Positions 9,015 through 19,439 of a DNA stretch of 64,000 bases are shown here, one piece after another; within the stretch, counting starts at the first letter, position 1; every line of letters starts with the position of its first letter. The notes beneath the pieces were generated by a model that was given only the letters and a program-made list of their open reading frames with translations, did no database searches and was not told the origin of the DNA. Source of the stretch: Haematococcus lacustris (taxonomy: Eukaryota > Chlorophyta > Chlorophyceae > Chlamydomonadales > Haematococcaceae); NCBI GenBank assembly GCA_030144725.1, contig JASKMD010000006.1:10865501-10929500 (forward strand), read 5' to 3'. The position numbers and the translations under genes are program-made.

Positions 9015-12000
9015 TCACAGCAAGCCATGCTGAGCCTTATACAAGTTCACGCAATCAGGGGCATTTGCTAGATTGCTGGCTGGCTCCCAGGTGTTGTCAG
9101 AGTCATCATAACCCTTCCACTTGACGAGGTACTCCTTTGCTTTACCTGCACGCACATGCCGGTGGTTCACAATGCGCTCTACTTCATACTGTGGGGAATC
9201 ATCTAACCAGCCCAGCTCAGTGGGGGGTAGATGACCAAAGTTGCCCTCATAGGGTCTTAACAGTGACACATGGAAGACAGGATGAATCCTGGACATGGCT
9301 TGTGGCAGGGTCAGCTTTACAGCGTCTCTACCCACAAGAGCTTCAATCCTGAAAGGCCCCACATACCGTGGCAGCAGCTTCCTGGCTTTGCCCACCATGT
9401 TACGCAGATTCATGGTACTAAGCAGCACACGGTCACCCACTTGGAACATACTGTCCGCGGATTTCCTGTGTGGATTAGCATCATTTGACTGCCGACTTTG
9501 TGCCAGTTTCATACATCTCCTGGCTTCTAGAACACCTTTCTCCCAGCCATCAGCGAAGAACTGGGCCATGGGAGGTGGCAACCGAGGTAACTCATGGGTC
9601 ACCGGTGTCACTGGGGACTGTCCATAGTTAATCAGGAAAGGTGTAGACTTAATGCTTTCTTGCCATGAGTTATTAATTGCAAACTCGGCGAACGAGAGGT
9701 GTTTAGGCCAGTCTCGTTGAGTGGGAGAGATATAATGCCGAAGCATCTCTTCCAACACTTTGTTGTACCGCTCAACCTGCCCATTTGACTGGGGGTGATA
9801 GCTGGAGGTAAGGGAATGTTTCATGCCTACTAGCTTGCATACAGCTTGCCAGAACTTGCTCACGAATAGGGAGCCCCGATCACTCACAACTTCAGAGGGT
9901 AGTCCATGATGGACAAATACCTTATCAATGAAGAGTTGTGCAAACTCAGGAGCATCCATGCTTTCCTTACATGGCACTAGATGCACCATTTTGGAGAGCC
10001 TGTCAACGAATACACAGATGGAATCATATCCATGTGATCCGGACGGTAGTTTGGTTATGAAGTCCATGTGCATGACTTCCCAGCGGTATCCAGGTATAGA
10101 CAGAGGATGAAGGAATCCCCATGGCTTAGCTGTAACCGACTTGTTTCTCTGGCATGCATCACATGTTGTTACATAGTGACGCACATCAGTGCGTAAGTGT
10201 TTCCACCAAAACACACGCATGACACGCTCCAACGTCTTAGTGATCCCAACGTGGCCAGCATACTTAGCATCATGCATCTCATGCAAGATATGCTCTCGTA
10301 GCTGTTTGTCACGGGGCACAATAATGGTACGTCGTTTGTTATGTCTCCATAAGCCATGTTCATCCAGGTAAAAGTTCTTTGTCTTCCTACGCTTGGTGAA
10401 GTTGGAATCAGCAGCATAAGCTCTGACCAACCACTCATGCAGGTTTGACAGAGGACCTGGTGGTTTGGGTACACTGGGTTCTCCATCTGCTGGTACATCA
10501 GCAGCCCAAGTGACACGCTTATTGGGTGGCCTGACGGCAGCACCAGCACCATGGCTTGGTGGTGGTTGTGTGGGTGGCGCAGCGGCATCACCAGCACTGT
10601 TTTTCTGCGCCTCAGCACAAGTTTCCTCCCCCTCCTGAGAACGACGCTGGCTTCTAGTCGTCACTAGAATACTACGCACATCATCTGCACCAGAGCCCTT
10701 ACACGTCTGCAATGGGGCTGCTGGAATGCGTGACAACGGGTCAGCAGGATTAGATATACCAGGTAGATATTCAATGGTATATGAGAAGCGGGCCAGGAAT
10801 TCCATCCATCTAGTCTGCCTGCGTGAGAGTATAGTTTGAGTAGGCAGAGAGATGAGCGGCTTGTGATCTGTGTACAGTGTGAATGGTACCCCTTCCAGGT
10901 AGCATCGCCACTGTTGGCAAGCAGATACCAATGCCAGCAGTTCCTGTTCGCCCGTGGTGTAATTAATCTCAGCAGGAATCAATTTCCTGGAGTAATACGC
11001 CAAAGGGTAGCCATCCTGCATCAGGACTGCACCGATGCCCTCAAGGGACGCATCGCAGTGCACCTGAAACGGCTTGCTGTGATCAGGAAGCTTGAGCATA
11101 GGCACATTAGAAATGGCCTGCTTCAGAGCATTGAAGGCATCCAGCTCAGCCTGAGGCCATGCTTTCCAAGGGAAGGACTCCTTCTTGGGGCCAGTCAGGT
11201 TAGTGAGGGGTGCAGCAATAGTGCTAAAATTATGTACAAATTTACGTACATAGTTAGCAGCGCCCAGGAAAGACTGCAGAGTTTTGAGGCTAGTAGGTAC
11301 TGGCCATTCAGAGATTGCAGTAACTTTACACGGGTCAACAGAGATGCCTTGAGCACTAATAATATGGCCCAGGAACTTCAGTGTTCTTTGCATAAATTCA
11401 CATTTAGATAGCTTAGCATAAAATTTATTTTTACGCAGTAAGTCAAACACACGCCTGAGGTGGACTAGGTGCTCCTCACTGTTCTTGGACATCACCAGGA
11501 TGTCATCAAGATACACGAGTGCACAGTCATTTATCACCTCAGCAAATGCTTCATTCATTACACGTTGGAACGTGGCAGGAGCATTTGTCAGGCCAAAACA
11601 CAGTACCTTGAATTGGTAGTGCCCCATGGGAGTCCTGAACGCGGTCTTAGGGACATCCTCAGCCGGGATGCGGATCTGGTGGTAACCAGCCTGCAGATCA
11701 AGGGAGGAGAACACTGTTTTTCCTGCTAGCTGATCAAACAGATCATCAATGCGTGGCAAAGGATACTGGTCCCTAATTGTAATCTTATTTAGCTGGCGGT
11801 AATCAATACACATGCGCAGCTCACCTGATTTCTTCTGGACAAACAGCACAGGTGCAGCATAGGGTGATGAGCTGGGCTCTATCAGGCCTTTAGCTAGCAG
11901 GTCAGTGATCTGTTTACGCAGTTCATCTTGCTCAGGTTTGGACATCCTATAGCTGGGCCTAGCTGGAGGCTTGCCATCAGGCTGCAAGGGGATAGAATGC

Positions 12001-12944
12001 CCTACTGCACGCTCTGGCGGGAGTCCGGTGATAGGTTGGAATACATCAGAGTATTCATCAAGCAATTCTTGCAGGTGCTGCCTCTGTGCATGGGACACAG
12101 CGTCTACTGGTAAGGCAAGGTCTTCTAGAGACACCATAGCCACCATGGCTGAGCCACCCTTACGCAGCCATCTGGCAGCCTGCTTTGCTGTCACAAGAGC
12201 CTTTGGATTGGCTTTGGACACAGCAGCCAGGACAGCAGCAGGTGGGCGGGGCAGTGAGTGGGTGGATCCAGGTGGCCTTGTGGCAGCACTCTGGCCAGCA
12301 GCACTTTGATCACCTATGTGTGGGTGCAAGGTTTTGTTACCTTGGGGAGTGCGCAGGGTGAGAGTCTTGTCGACGTAGTCGACCAAGGCTCCCTGCACAG
12401 TCAACCAGTCAGCACCCAGGAGCACGTCATAAGCATGAACCAGGTCAGGCATGACAGTCAACAGGCAAACGCAGCAGAAGCTGTTGATGCGCAGCTGTAC
12501 TTTGACATAATGCTCACATATCACAGGCTGGTTGTTGGCAACATCAAACCTGAGTGACATGGGATAAGTAAACACTGGGATGTTATGCAGCTGAACAAAG
12601 CTAGCACTGATGAGTGATGCATCAGCACCACTATCAGCTAACATGTGACAGGCATGAGTATCAATGGTGCCAGCAAACTGGAACCTCACCTTGTCGTCTT
12701 GACCAGAGACCCCCAAGATGACTTGAGAAGGTACACGGGGACAACACAGGGCAGTCTTACACGAGAGAATATGACCCACACAAGGGTCAGCAGCACTGAA
12801 ACAGGACCCACAGTTCTGAGCTGCTGTCACAGCAGTCTGCTCAGAGAACGCATGGCCATCAACAGTTGGATCAGGGAAAGGCTGGCTCATAGCATGCACA
12901 GCAACACCATCAACAACCATCAGCTGGGGCTCAGTCCCAGTCAT
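9015..12944 (-). CDS. pol: Pol polyprotein of Ty3/gypsy chromovirus, 1309 aa from ATG
   Basis: Domains in order: Cys-rich linker (1-75); aspartic protease with ADSGAD (Asp104); reverse transcriptase with Asp416 and YLDD (478-481); RNase H with Asp631, Glu667 and Asp693; integrase zinc finger (His891/His898, Cys928/Cys931); integrase core Asp961, Asp1022, Glu1058 with D,D35E spacing; and a C-terminal chromodomain (about 1253-1303, [17 protein letters not shown]). All catalytic residues seen are intact. Pol is in the same frame as gag, separated by one TGA. The frame is open all the way from that TGA to the ATG used here, so pol is probably made as a gag-pol readthrough product rather than from this ATG. 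Confidence 0.95.
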   Translation of the reverse strand: MTGTEPQLMVVDGVAVHAMSQPFPDPTVDGHAFSEQTAVTAAQNCGSCFSAADPCVGHILSCKTALCCPRVPSQVILGVSGQDDKVRFQFAGTIDTHACHMLADSGADASLISASFVQLHNIPVFTYPMSLRFDVANNQPVICEHYVKVQLRINSFCCVCLLTVMPDLVHAYDVLLGADWLTVQGALVDYVDKTLTLRTPQGNKTLHPHIGDQSAAGQSAATRPPGSTHSLPRPPAAVLAAVSKANPKALVTAKQAARWLRKGGSAMVAMVSLEDLALPVDAVSHAQRQHLQELLDEYSDVFQPITGLPPERAVGHSIPLQPDGKPPARPSYRMSKPEQDELRKQITDLLAKGLIEPSSSPYAAPVLFVQKKSGELRMCIDYRQLNKITIRDQYPLPRIDDLFDQLAGKTVFSSLDLQAGYHQIRIPAEDVPKTAFRTPMGHYQFKVLCFGLTNAPATFQRVMNEAFAEVINDCALVYLDDILVMSKNSEEHLVHLRRVFDLLRKNKFYAKLSKCEFMQRTLKFLGHIISAQGISVDPCKVTAISEWPVPTSLKTLQSFLGAANYVRKFVHNFSTIAAPLTNLTGPKKESFPWKAWPQAELDAFNALKQAISNVPMLKLPDHSKPFQVHCDASLEGIGAVLMQDGYPLAYYSRKLIPAEINYTTGEQELLALVSACQQWRCYLEGVPFTLYTDHKPLISLPTQTILSRRQTRWMEFLARFSYTIEYLPGISNPADPLSRIPAAPLQTCKGSGADDVRSILVTTRSQRRSQEGEETCAEAQKNSAGDAAAPPTQPPPSHGAGAAVRPPNKRVTWAADVPADGEPSVPKPPGPLSNLHEWLVRAYAADSNFTKRRKTKNFYLDEHGLWRHNKRRTIIVPRDKQLREHILHEMHDAKYAGHVGITKTLERVMRVFWWKHLRTDVRHYVTTCDACQRNKSVTAKPWGFLHPLSIPGYRWEVMHMDFITKLPSGSHGYDSICVFVDRLSKMVHLVPCKESMDAPEFAQLFIDKVFVHHGLPSEVVSDRGSLFVSKFWQAVCKLVGMKHSLTSSYHPQSNGQVERYNKVLEEMLRHYISPTQRDWPKHLSFAEFAINNSWQESIKSTPFLINYGQSPVTPVTHELPRLPPPMAQFFADGWEKGVLEARRCMKLAQSRQSNDANPHRKSADSMFQVGDRVLLSTMNLRNMVGKARKLLPRYVGPFRIEALVGRDAVKLTLPQAMSRIHPVFHVSLLRPYEGNFGHLPPTELGWLDDSPQYEVERIVNHRHVRAGKAKEYLVKWKGYDDSDNTWEPASNLANAPDCVNLYKAQHGLL

Positions 12945-13025
12945 TTCAGTAGCACAGGTGCATAAGACAGGTTCATCAGCATGTACCGCAGCACAGGCAT
13001 GGCACTGTCCTGGCTGGGCAACACC

Positions 13026-14597
13026 TCACTTTCCATTGGCAGATGCAATCCTGCCCTTCTTTGGTTCAGAGTCATTGTTCTCAGAGGAGCGCTTCCCTGC
13101 AGCCTTAGCATCAGCAGGAGGGCGAGGGTAGCCAGACAGCTTCCTGGCTTCCAGAGCTGGCAGTTCCTTGTAGGGACACAGTGGCTTGAGATGCCTGGGA
13201 TCATAGCAGTGGTGGCAATACTGGCCTGGCTTCATGTTGGACTGCTCAGCAGCCTCCTCAGCCTTCTGCTTCATAATGACACGGTAGCCAGCAGCAGGAC
13301 CAGCAGCCATGCCAGCCCTGAAGCCTCTGGATCTGAAGCTGGGGGGTTTGGCAGGTGGGTCGCTCTGGGTGCTCTTAGGAGGACGAGGGTTGCTTGCTTT
13401 GTCTAGGCCATCCACCAGCTGCTTGGCCTGCACCGCAGCAACATGCCGCTTGGAGCCGACTGCTTCAGCAAGGATCTCAGCAGCACGCTGAGCCTGCCTG
13501 GCAGAGTCAATAGCCTGAGCCAGGGTGAAGGCAGGAAAAGGAGCAGAATCCCTTAGGACTGCCTTTTTCAGCTCAGATGTCAGTCCCTTGATAAACAGGG
13601 AGACAAGCAAACTCTCATCCATGCACTGGACACCAGCGGTCAGCAGATTGTTCCTGAAAGCAGTGATATATTCATTGAGCAGGAGCTGGGACGACATGCG
13701 AATGCTGCCTTCAAGTAGCTGTTTCTGGGCATCAGTCTGATCATCACGCAAGTCGTCTCCTGTATACTCAAGAAAGGACATTCGCAGATAAGGCCAGGTA
13801 GGTGCAGTGCGTGTCTGTGCGAAGTGAGCAGCGCGGATGGATGGCAACCAAGCATCACGAGCAGCCCCGGACAGGAATGCAGGAAAAACAGAGGCAATGT
13901 CCAGGTTGAAGCGCTGGCAATGTGCTTCTAAGTCGTCACAGAAGGCAGAGGCCCTGCGACGAGACTTGGTGCAATTGTCTGTCCACTTGTCAGGGCCAGG
14001 CACAGATTTAGCAGCTGGAGCCTGACTATTAACCTGAGGAAAGAGGTGGTGCAGAGCGCCGCCTCTCCCACCGATTGAATTGAAGGTACCAGGAATACAC
14101 GCAGGGCGTGTACCTGACCGACTTGGGGACGGAGTGCGCATACTAAACAGCCTGTCCTGAATGGAGGGAGGGGACCCTGGGAATAGACCCACCTTTTCAG
14201 CCAGCGCAGCCAGAGTGCGATCTGTCAGCTTTTGGCGAGATTTCATCTTGGCCAGCTCGGTTTTAGCCTCCTTCAGCTGGTCCTGCGTGTCCAGCAGCGA
14301 CTGGGCCAGCTGGTCTGCGGAAGACAGGTCAATCTCGCCCTCAGAGACGTCGTCAGCCTCTTCTTCCTCATCCTGCTCCTCCTCTTCGTCTTCTTCATCG
14401 CCTGGAGGGACTGGGCCATCGCCCTGCCCATTCCGCGGCGGAGTTGCAGCAGGAAAACCGTCGGGGAACAAAGCCGCCCTTAGGGACCTGGCAAACTCGC
14501 GATCAGATAGGGCCTGGGCCAATATGGCCTGGGAACCCGCAGGACCGCCGGCTGAGCCAGCGCCTGGTGTGTCGCCATTCGGCGTAGTGTCAGTCAT
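13026..14597 (-). CDS. gag: Gag protein with CCHC zinc knuckle, 523 aa
   Basis: Structural capsid/nucleocapsid protein of the LTR element. I start at the ATG at 14597; an upstream GTG at 14612 is in frame but unlikely. The N-terminal third has an acidic Glu/Asp stretch followed by a predicted coiled coil. The centre (about residues 210-370) resembles the Ty3-type retrotransposon gag capsid region. A zinc knuckle C-x2-C-x4-H-x4-C lies at about residues 461-474, followed by a basic tail. It ends in TGA at 13028-13026, directly followed in frame by the pol reading frame. Confidence 0.9.
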   Translation of the reverse strand: MTDTTPNGDTPGAGSAGGPAGSQAILAQALSDREFARSLRAALFPDGFPAATPPRNGQGDGPVPPGDEEDEEEEQDEEEEADDVSEGEIDLSSADQLAQSLLDTQDQLKEAKTELAKMKSRQKLTDRTLAALAEKVGLFPGSPPSIQDRLFSMRTPSPSRSGTRPACIPGTFNSIGGRGGALHHLFPQVNSQAPAAKSVPGPDKWTDNCTKSRRRASAFCDDLEAHCQRFNLDIASVFPAFLSGAARDAWLPSIRAAHFAQTRTAPTWPYLRMSFLEYTGDDLRDDQTDAQKQLLEGSIRMSSQLLLNEYITAFRNNLLTAGVQCMDESLLVSLFIKGLTSELKKAVLRDSAPFPAFTLAQAIDSARQAQRAAEILAEAVGSKRHVAAVQAKQLVDGLDKASNPRPPKSTQSDPPAKPPSFRSRGFRAGMAAGPAAGYRVIMKQKAEEAAEQSNMKPGQYCHHCYDPRHLKPLCPYKELPALEARKLSGYPRPPADAKAAGKRSSENNDSEPKKGRIASANGK

Positions 14598-14637
14598 GGT
14601 GCGGCCAGTCACTGAGGTATCGGAATACGGAAACCAA

Positions 14638-14873
14638 TGTAGCGTTCAGAAAGAACGCGCCTTAAATCTTTTCAGTGTGTGAACGCCATGCAACGCTAAC
14701 CGCAGTTACAGGTGTCAGACTGCTGCAGCGCAACCAGGCTAAGACATAGAACGGCCTCCGGGGATCGAACCCGAATGGTGGGCAGCAGTACAGCCCACCA
14801 CTTAACCTGCCTGTATCACACTTCAGCAGTGACACTAGCGCCGATCCGCTTAGTGCAGAATCGGAACGCTACA
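14638..14873 (-). promoter_or_regulatory. 5' LTR (promoter LTR), 236 bp
   Basis: Sequence matches the downstream LTR base for base as far as I can read. It should contain the element's promoter and transcription start. The flanking CTTGA duplication marks the outer edge at 14873. Confidence 0.93.
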
Positions 14874-15066
14874 CTTGACACCGGCTCACAGCACAGTTGT
14901 CCCCTACTATTACTACAGGGCAGGGGCTGTGTTATCTGTTATCCGGTTTGTTTGCATGCAGCAAGCATCCGGTACCACTACGTGATTCACTACCCCAACC
15001 CGCTTGCGAAGGCCGGGAAATCTATGATGGCATGAAACACATGCTCTGATGTAAGCAACAGCTTAA
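14874..15066. other. Short spacer between mobile elements
   Basis: About 190 bp with no coding signal. It ends in the TTAA (15063-15066) that serves as target site of the next element. Confidence 0.5.
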
Positions 15067-15638
15067 GGTCACCCCGGCCGTTGGTCCCGCCAATCCGTGC
15101 CAGGCCTGCCGCTCACACCACGCGCTAGTGAAGGGTAGCTGAGGCTGTCGCGGTAAGTCACGCGCGCTGAAACTCGCGTTTTGGACTGAAGCCTTCCAGA
15201 TCACTCCGCCCGCCATTCCCGCGGACTGTGAACATGGTCGCTCGCTGCAGCCTGGGGCTGAACGGGGTGCCACCGTTCGTGGGTCGCAGGTCGGAGCGCA
15301 AGATTCCCTGGGTTGGGTCGGGACCCCTCATGGCCCGTGTACTTCCTAAAACCTGGCCCGGGCCCTTCTGACACCTGAGCCGGGACCTGCCTAATCCTGC
15401 CTCCAAGCATGCACAGCATCTCCCTCAGGTGTCAGCAGCACCGTGCGTGGACTTTGTTTCGCTACCGTGCACTCTGCTGAAGCCTTGACCCCATCATTTT
15501 GGGGCTTCGTTCAAGTCCTTAAACATTTCGGCCAGTGGTCCTTTCCGCGTGCTTCCACCTTTGTAGGATAGCTGGGCGGGTCTTCATTGTGGGTAGTGCT
15601 CCAGACGTCCTCTATCACCTTGTGTGGTACCATCAGTG

Positions 15639-18425
15639 AACAAATGTGGAAGAGGGTGGATTTGGCATGGGGCGAACTCATCACAGGGGCGATTGGCGGC
15701 GTTCTTGAGCACAACCCGGATGGGTTAGACCCTGTGCCGCCGCTAGGCGCCGTCATCGCCGCATTTCTCGCACTGTGCGCGAAACTCAAGCCGAAGATTG
15801 TGATGGGCCATCCTGGACCCCGACGCCGCGCTGCCCTGGCACGCGAACATGCGATACGTGCCAAGCTGGTAAGTAGTGGCAATGGCAGAGGCGGACACCT
15901 CCATTGTGGCGAAATCCACCATTGTGGCGGGAACCCATACCTCAACATCCTCCTCCTCCATCCTACACCCTGCAGAGCCCTACCGAGCAGCCAGCCCTTG
16001 AAACAGCCATTGCAACACCACAACAGTCAAGCAGGGATGTCAGCACATGGGGCCATAAGCGACCACGCACCTGCCTTGGCCGGGGCGCTCAGCAACAGCT
16101 AAGCATGGACCAGCAGGAGCTGCAGGGTGCCAGGTTGCAATTCACCGTGCACCAGCAACAGCTGCAGGATGCCCAGCACCAGCTGGCGCTGGACGAGCAG
16201 CAGCTGCAGGGTGCCCAGCACCAACTGAGCCTGGACCAGCAACAGCTGCAGGGTGCCCAGCACCAGCTGAGCCTGGACCAGCAGCTGTTGCAGGATGCCC
16301 AGCGCAAGGTGGCTGTGGACCAGCAGCTGCTGCAGGGTGCCCAGCACCAGCTGGCTGTGGACCAGCAGCTGTTGCAGGATGCCCAGCGCAAGGTGGCTGT
16401 GGACCAGCAGCAGCTTCAGGGTGCCCAGCACCAGCTGGCTGTGGACCAGCAGCAGCTGCAGGGGGCCCAGCACCAGCTGGCTGTGGACCTTGAGCAACTG
16501 CAGGGCACCCAGCACCAGCTGGCTCAGGCCCTAGAGCAAATGCAGAACGGCAGGACGGGGCTCGAGCGCAGCGAGCTACTGTTGCGTCAGCACATCGACG
16601 CATGCATGAGGTGAGAGCTTGACCTGCTGTGACATGCTGTGACATGTTGTGACATGCTGTGACATGCTGTGACATGCTGTGCTCCATGTGCTACTGACCT
16701 GCTGTGACATGTTGTGCTCCATGTGCTACGAACCTGTTGGGACATGCTGTGCTCCATGTGCTACAAACCTGTTGTGACCTGCTGTGACCCATGTGCAGGG
16801 CAGCCACCATGGACCTGCCGAGCCATGCAGACATGCAGACATGCAGCCATGCAGCCATGCACAGCCATGAACAGCCATGCAACCTGCCGTGCAACCAGCC
16901 ATGCACAACCATGCAACCTAGCATGCAACCTGAGAGCAGGAGCAGGCATGTGCAGGGCAGCCCGCCGTCTCTCTCCACACCTTCATGGCCCTGATGCCGC
17001 CCTGGATTGCGCGTCTCTCAGCTGCTCAGCGGCAGGTGTGTGTGTGCAAAACCTGCTGCAACATCAAGCTCGTGCTGACAGTCCTGGCACACCATAAAGC
17101 CGGCCTTGCACTTGAGTTGACTGGCCCAGCCCCAGGCACGGCAGCACCCCCGCCCGCTGCCCCCGGGGCTGGCACAGCAGCCCCCCCGCCTGGCGCCCTA
17201 GGGGCTGCTTTGGAGGATGGGGATGGAGACACAACACAATTGCTAGCTGCTGACTCACCTTTTGTGGACCCCAACGGCGAGTTTGAGCACCCCCACACTC
17301 ACCACCACCTCCCAGTCCCTCCTCCTGTCCTGGCTGCCTCCCCCACCCAATTGAGTGCCACTTCTGTTCGTGGCCTCTACATGTGTTCCTGCGGACCTGA
17401 TGCACCCCACCAAGCACGTTGCTGTCACCGCACGTGTTCTGACTGCAAGGACAAGTGTGGATGGGTCTGTCATGCTCTCTGTCAAGCAGTATGCACCAGT
17501 TAAGCAGAAGGAAGGGCCAGCAAGGATTGAGTTGCAGCAGTTCAGGTTGAGCTTGCGTGAGGTAGTGGACAAGGTAAACGAGCAGATGCCTAGTTACATT
17601 TGGCACCACTTTGTAGCTCATCATCAGCTAGCTGTGTTCCGACGGCAGCAGCAGGCAGTGCAGGAGATGGGTGATCATGGGAGGGTGGTCATCTCGTGTG
17701 ATTGGTCTGAGCGCCTGAGCGTAGAGCGGCCCACAGAGATCCAGTCTGATCACTGGCACCATCACAATGTGGGCATCTTTGTAGCATGTGCATACTTTAG
17801 GAATGACAGAGATGAGTACCGGGAGGAGACTGTGTATGTCTTGACAGATGGGAAGGATCAGTCAGTTGCTGTGACACAAGCAGCTTTGCATCAGGTGCTA
17901 GATTATCTACAAGGTGAGCGGTGCATGGTCATGAAGCAGTTGTGCATGTGGTCAGATGGGTGCGCAGCCCAATTCAAGGGCACACCGGCATTGCAGCTGC
18001 ACCGGCGCATGGCCATGAGGTATCAGGTGTCGGTGTGGTGGTCGTATGGGGCCACATCTCATTTCAAGGGCCGCCATGACTCTGAGGGTGGGGTATTCAA
18101 GCACAGCATGGCAGCCAGAGTCTTGGCTGATCACCCAGTTCTCAGTGCTGAGTGCAAGGCTCAGCAGTTGGCAGGTGTGCATAATGTAGAGTGCGTGGTG
18201 CCTGCTAGACGACCACGGGCACCGCACATTGCAAGCTCCTACATGACCTTGACTGTGCATCTGTTGAAGGAGTATGCCCGTGGGTGCTTGGGCTGGAAAG
18301 GCAAGAGGTTAACGCAGAACAAGCCATTGCTTAGGGCTGACATCCTGGAACATCTGAGGTGGGAGCAAGAGATGGAGGAGGATCAGTTGGCTGAAGTGGG
18401 GGTTGACGAGGCAGATTACATGTAA
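15639..18425 (+). CDS. Putative transposase gene of the TTAA element, multi-exon
   Basis: Supported pieces: exon 15639-15868 (5' end uncertain), a phase-0 GTAAGT...CAG intron 15869-15975, and exon 15976-16610 with a long coiled coil, ending at a GTGAGA donor. Then a Cys-rich segment around 17030-17500 (VCVCKTCCN), and the main catalytic-looking block from about 17480 to a TAA at 18423-18425. That block shows ISCDWSERL, then CMWSDGCAAQFKG, then SHFKGRHDSEGGVFKH, which reads like a DDE nuclease core. The joints between 16610 and about 17480 are unresolved: the Cys-rich piece and the catalytic piece are in different frames, so another intron or a frameshift is needed. Superfamily unknown to me. 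Confidence 0.55.
16093..16560 (+). repeat. 42-bp coding tandem repeat (14-aa coiled-coil unit)
   Basis: About eleven 14-residue units of the type QQLQGAQHQLAVD. Fourteen residues equal two heptads, and Leu/Val recur at heptad positions, so the array should form a long parallel coiled coil. It lies inside the second exon of the TTAA-element gene. Confidence 0.85.
16618..16800. repeat. Degenerate TGTGACATGCTG tandem repeats
   Basis: Short degenerate units (GACATGCTGT, GCTCCATGTGCTAC) fill the presumed intron after the coiled-coil exon. A CATGCAG-type microrepeat follows at about 16825-16925. No coding role is evident. Confidence 0.7.
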
Positions 18426-18614
18426 GGCCAAGCACCCTCGATTGACACCACCAGCAGCAAGTGAGCCAGTATAGCACAAACTGAGACGGTAGAGAAACTG
18501 TGGCAATAAAGGAAGTGAGCCAATAGAGCTGATAAAGTTAACAGTGCCATGCACCCAGCTTGCACCGACTTGTGCGAAGCGTGGCGTGACTCAGTCTCGT
18601 GGTGTAGTAACGTG

Positions 18615-19094
18615 CAGTGTTGTGAATCTTCAGATTTTCAGATTTTCAATTTTCAGATTTTCAATGAAAATGAAAGTGTTTCATTGAAAAACTGAAAGAG
18701 TTTCATCGTCAGTGAAACTGAGCGGATGCCGCTGGTTCTCAGCCTATCCTTTCAAACGTGACTTGTTTGTAGGCCTGCATTGTTTGAAATGCAGAAGTAC
18801 TTAGGTTGCCAAAGGTCAGACATGCAAGCCATTTTAAAAGATGCAAGCCGTCCATGCTGTCCGTGGATCCGCCATCTGTGGCGTTTTCTGGCTTGCGCTT
18901 CTTCCGCTGTGGCTGTAGCGCGCTGGCGCCAACCAAGTTAATCACAGCACAGCCAATCACTCTGCAACACCCGATCTGCGATCTGACCGGGGGCGGCACC
19001 CGGCACTTTCAGATTTTCAGTGAAGACGTTCAGATTTTCAGATGAAAATTTTCATTGAAAATCTGAATGAAAATCTGAAATTTTCACAACACTG
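18615..19094. mobile_element. Nested 480-bp hAT-type MITE
   Basis: Terminal inverted repeats share CAGTGTTGTGAA at both ends. The element is flanked by a perfect 8-bp target duplication GTAACGTG (18607-18614 and 19095-19102). The subterminal regions are built from TTTTCAGA/TGAAAATC words that can fold into long hairpins. It has no transposase and must be mobilised in trans. It sits between the transposase frame and the right TIR of the TTAA element. Confidence 0.9.
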
Positions 19095-19439
19095 GTAACG
19101 TGGCTCGGTAGCATGGCGCAATGCGATGGCCTACTGCGCAGTACTGGCCTACTGCGCAGTACCTCTTTAGTGCGAACTTTGCTACGGACGCCACGGAGCG
19201 CCTCGCCACCCTGCTCTTGTTCGTGGGTCGCTGCTTGTTTGCGCTATCTCAATTTTCGACCTGGTGGCGGGCGGTGATCTGGGACAAGGCTTCAGTCCAA
19301 AACGCGAGTTTCAGCGCGCGTGACTTACCGCGATAGCCTCAGCTACCCTTCACTAGCGCGTGGTGTGAGCGGCAGGCCTGGCACGGATTGGCGGGACCAA
19401 CGGCCGGGGTGACCTTAAGCATTGCCTAGTGCACACATG

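Larger units (their letters stand above)
8496..14873 (-). mobile_element. Ty3/gypsy chromovirus-type LTR retrotransposon, 6378 bp
   Basis: Two 236-bp LTRs appear identical by eye (8496-8731 and 14638-14873), start TG and end CA, and are flanked by the 5-bp target duplication CTTGA (8491-8495 and 14874-14878). Coding runs on the minus strand, gag then pol with protease-RT-RNase H-integrase-chromodomain order. Identical LTRs mean a very recent insertion. A minus-strand polypurine tract (AGGAGGGGGAGGAA) lies directly before the 3' LTR at 8732-8745. A putative primer-binding site starting TGG follows the 5' LTR, around 14636. Confidence 0.95.
15067..19414 (+). mobile_element. DNA transposon with 129-bp TIRs and TTAA target sites
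   Basis: Terminal inverted repeats span 15067-15195 and 19286-19414 and differ at about one position. Both start GGTCACCCCGGCCG. The flanks are TTAA (15063-15066 and 19415-19418), the duplication typical of Kolobok and piggyBac superfamilies. Inside are a plus-strand multi-exon gene with a putative DDE transposase and a nested hAT MITE. Superfamily assignment rests on the TTAA alone; the protein does not match a piggyBac pattern I know. Confidence 0.8.
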
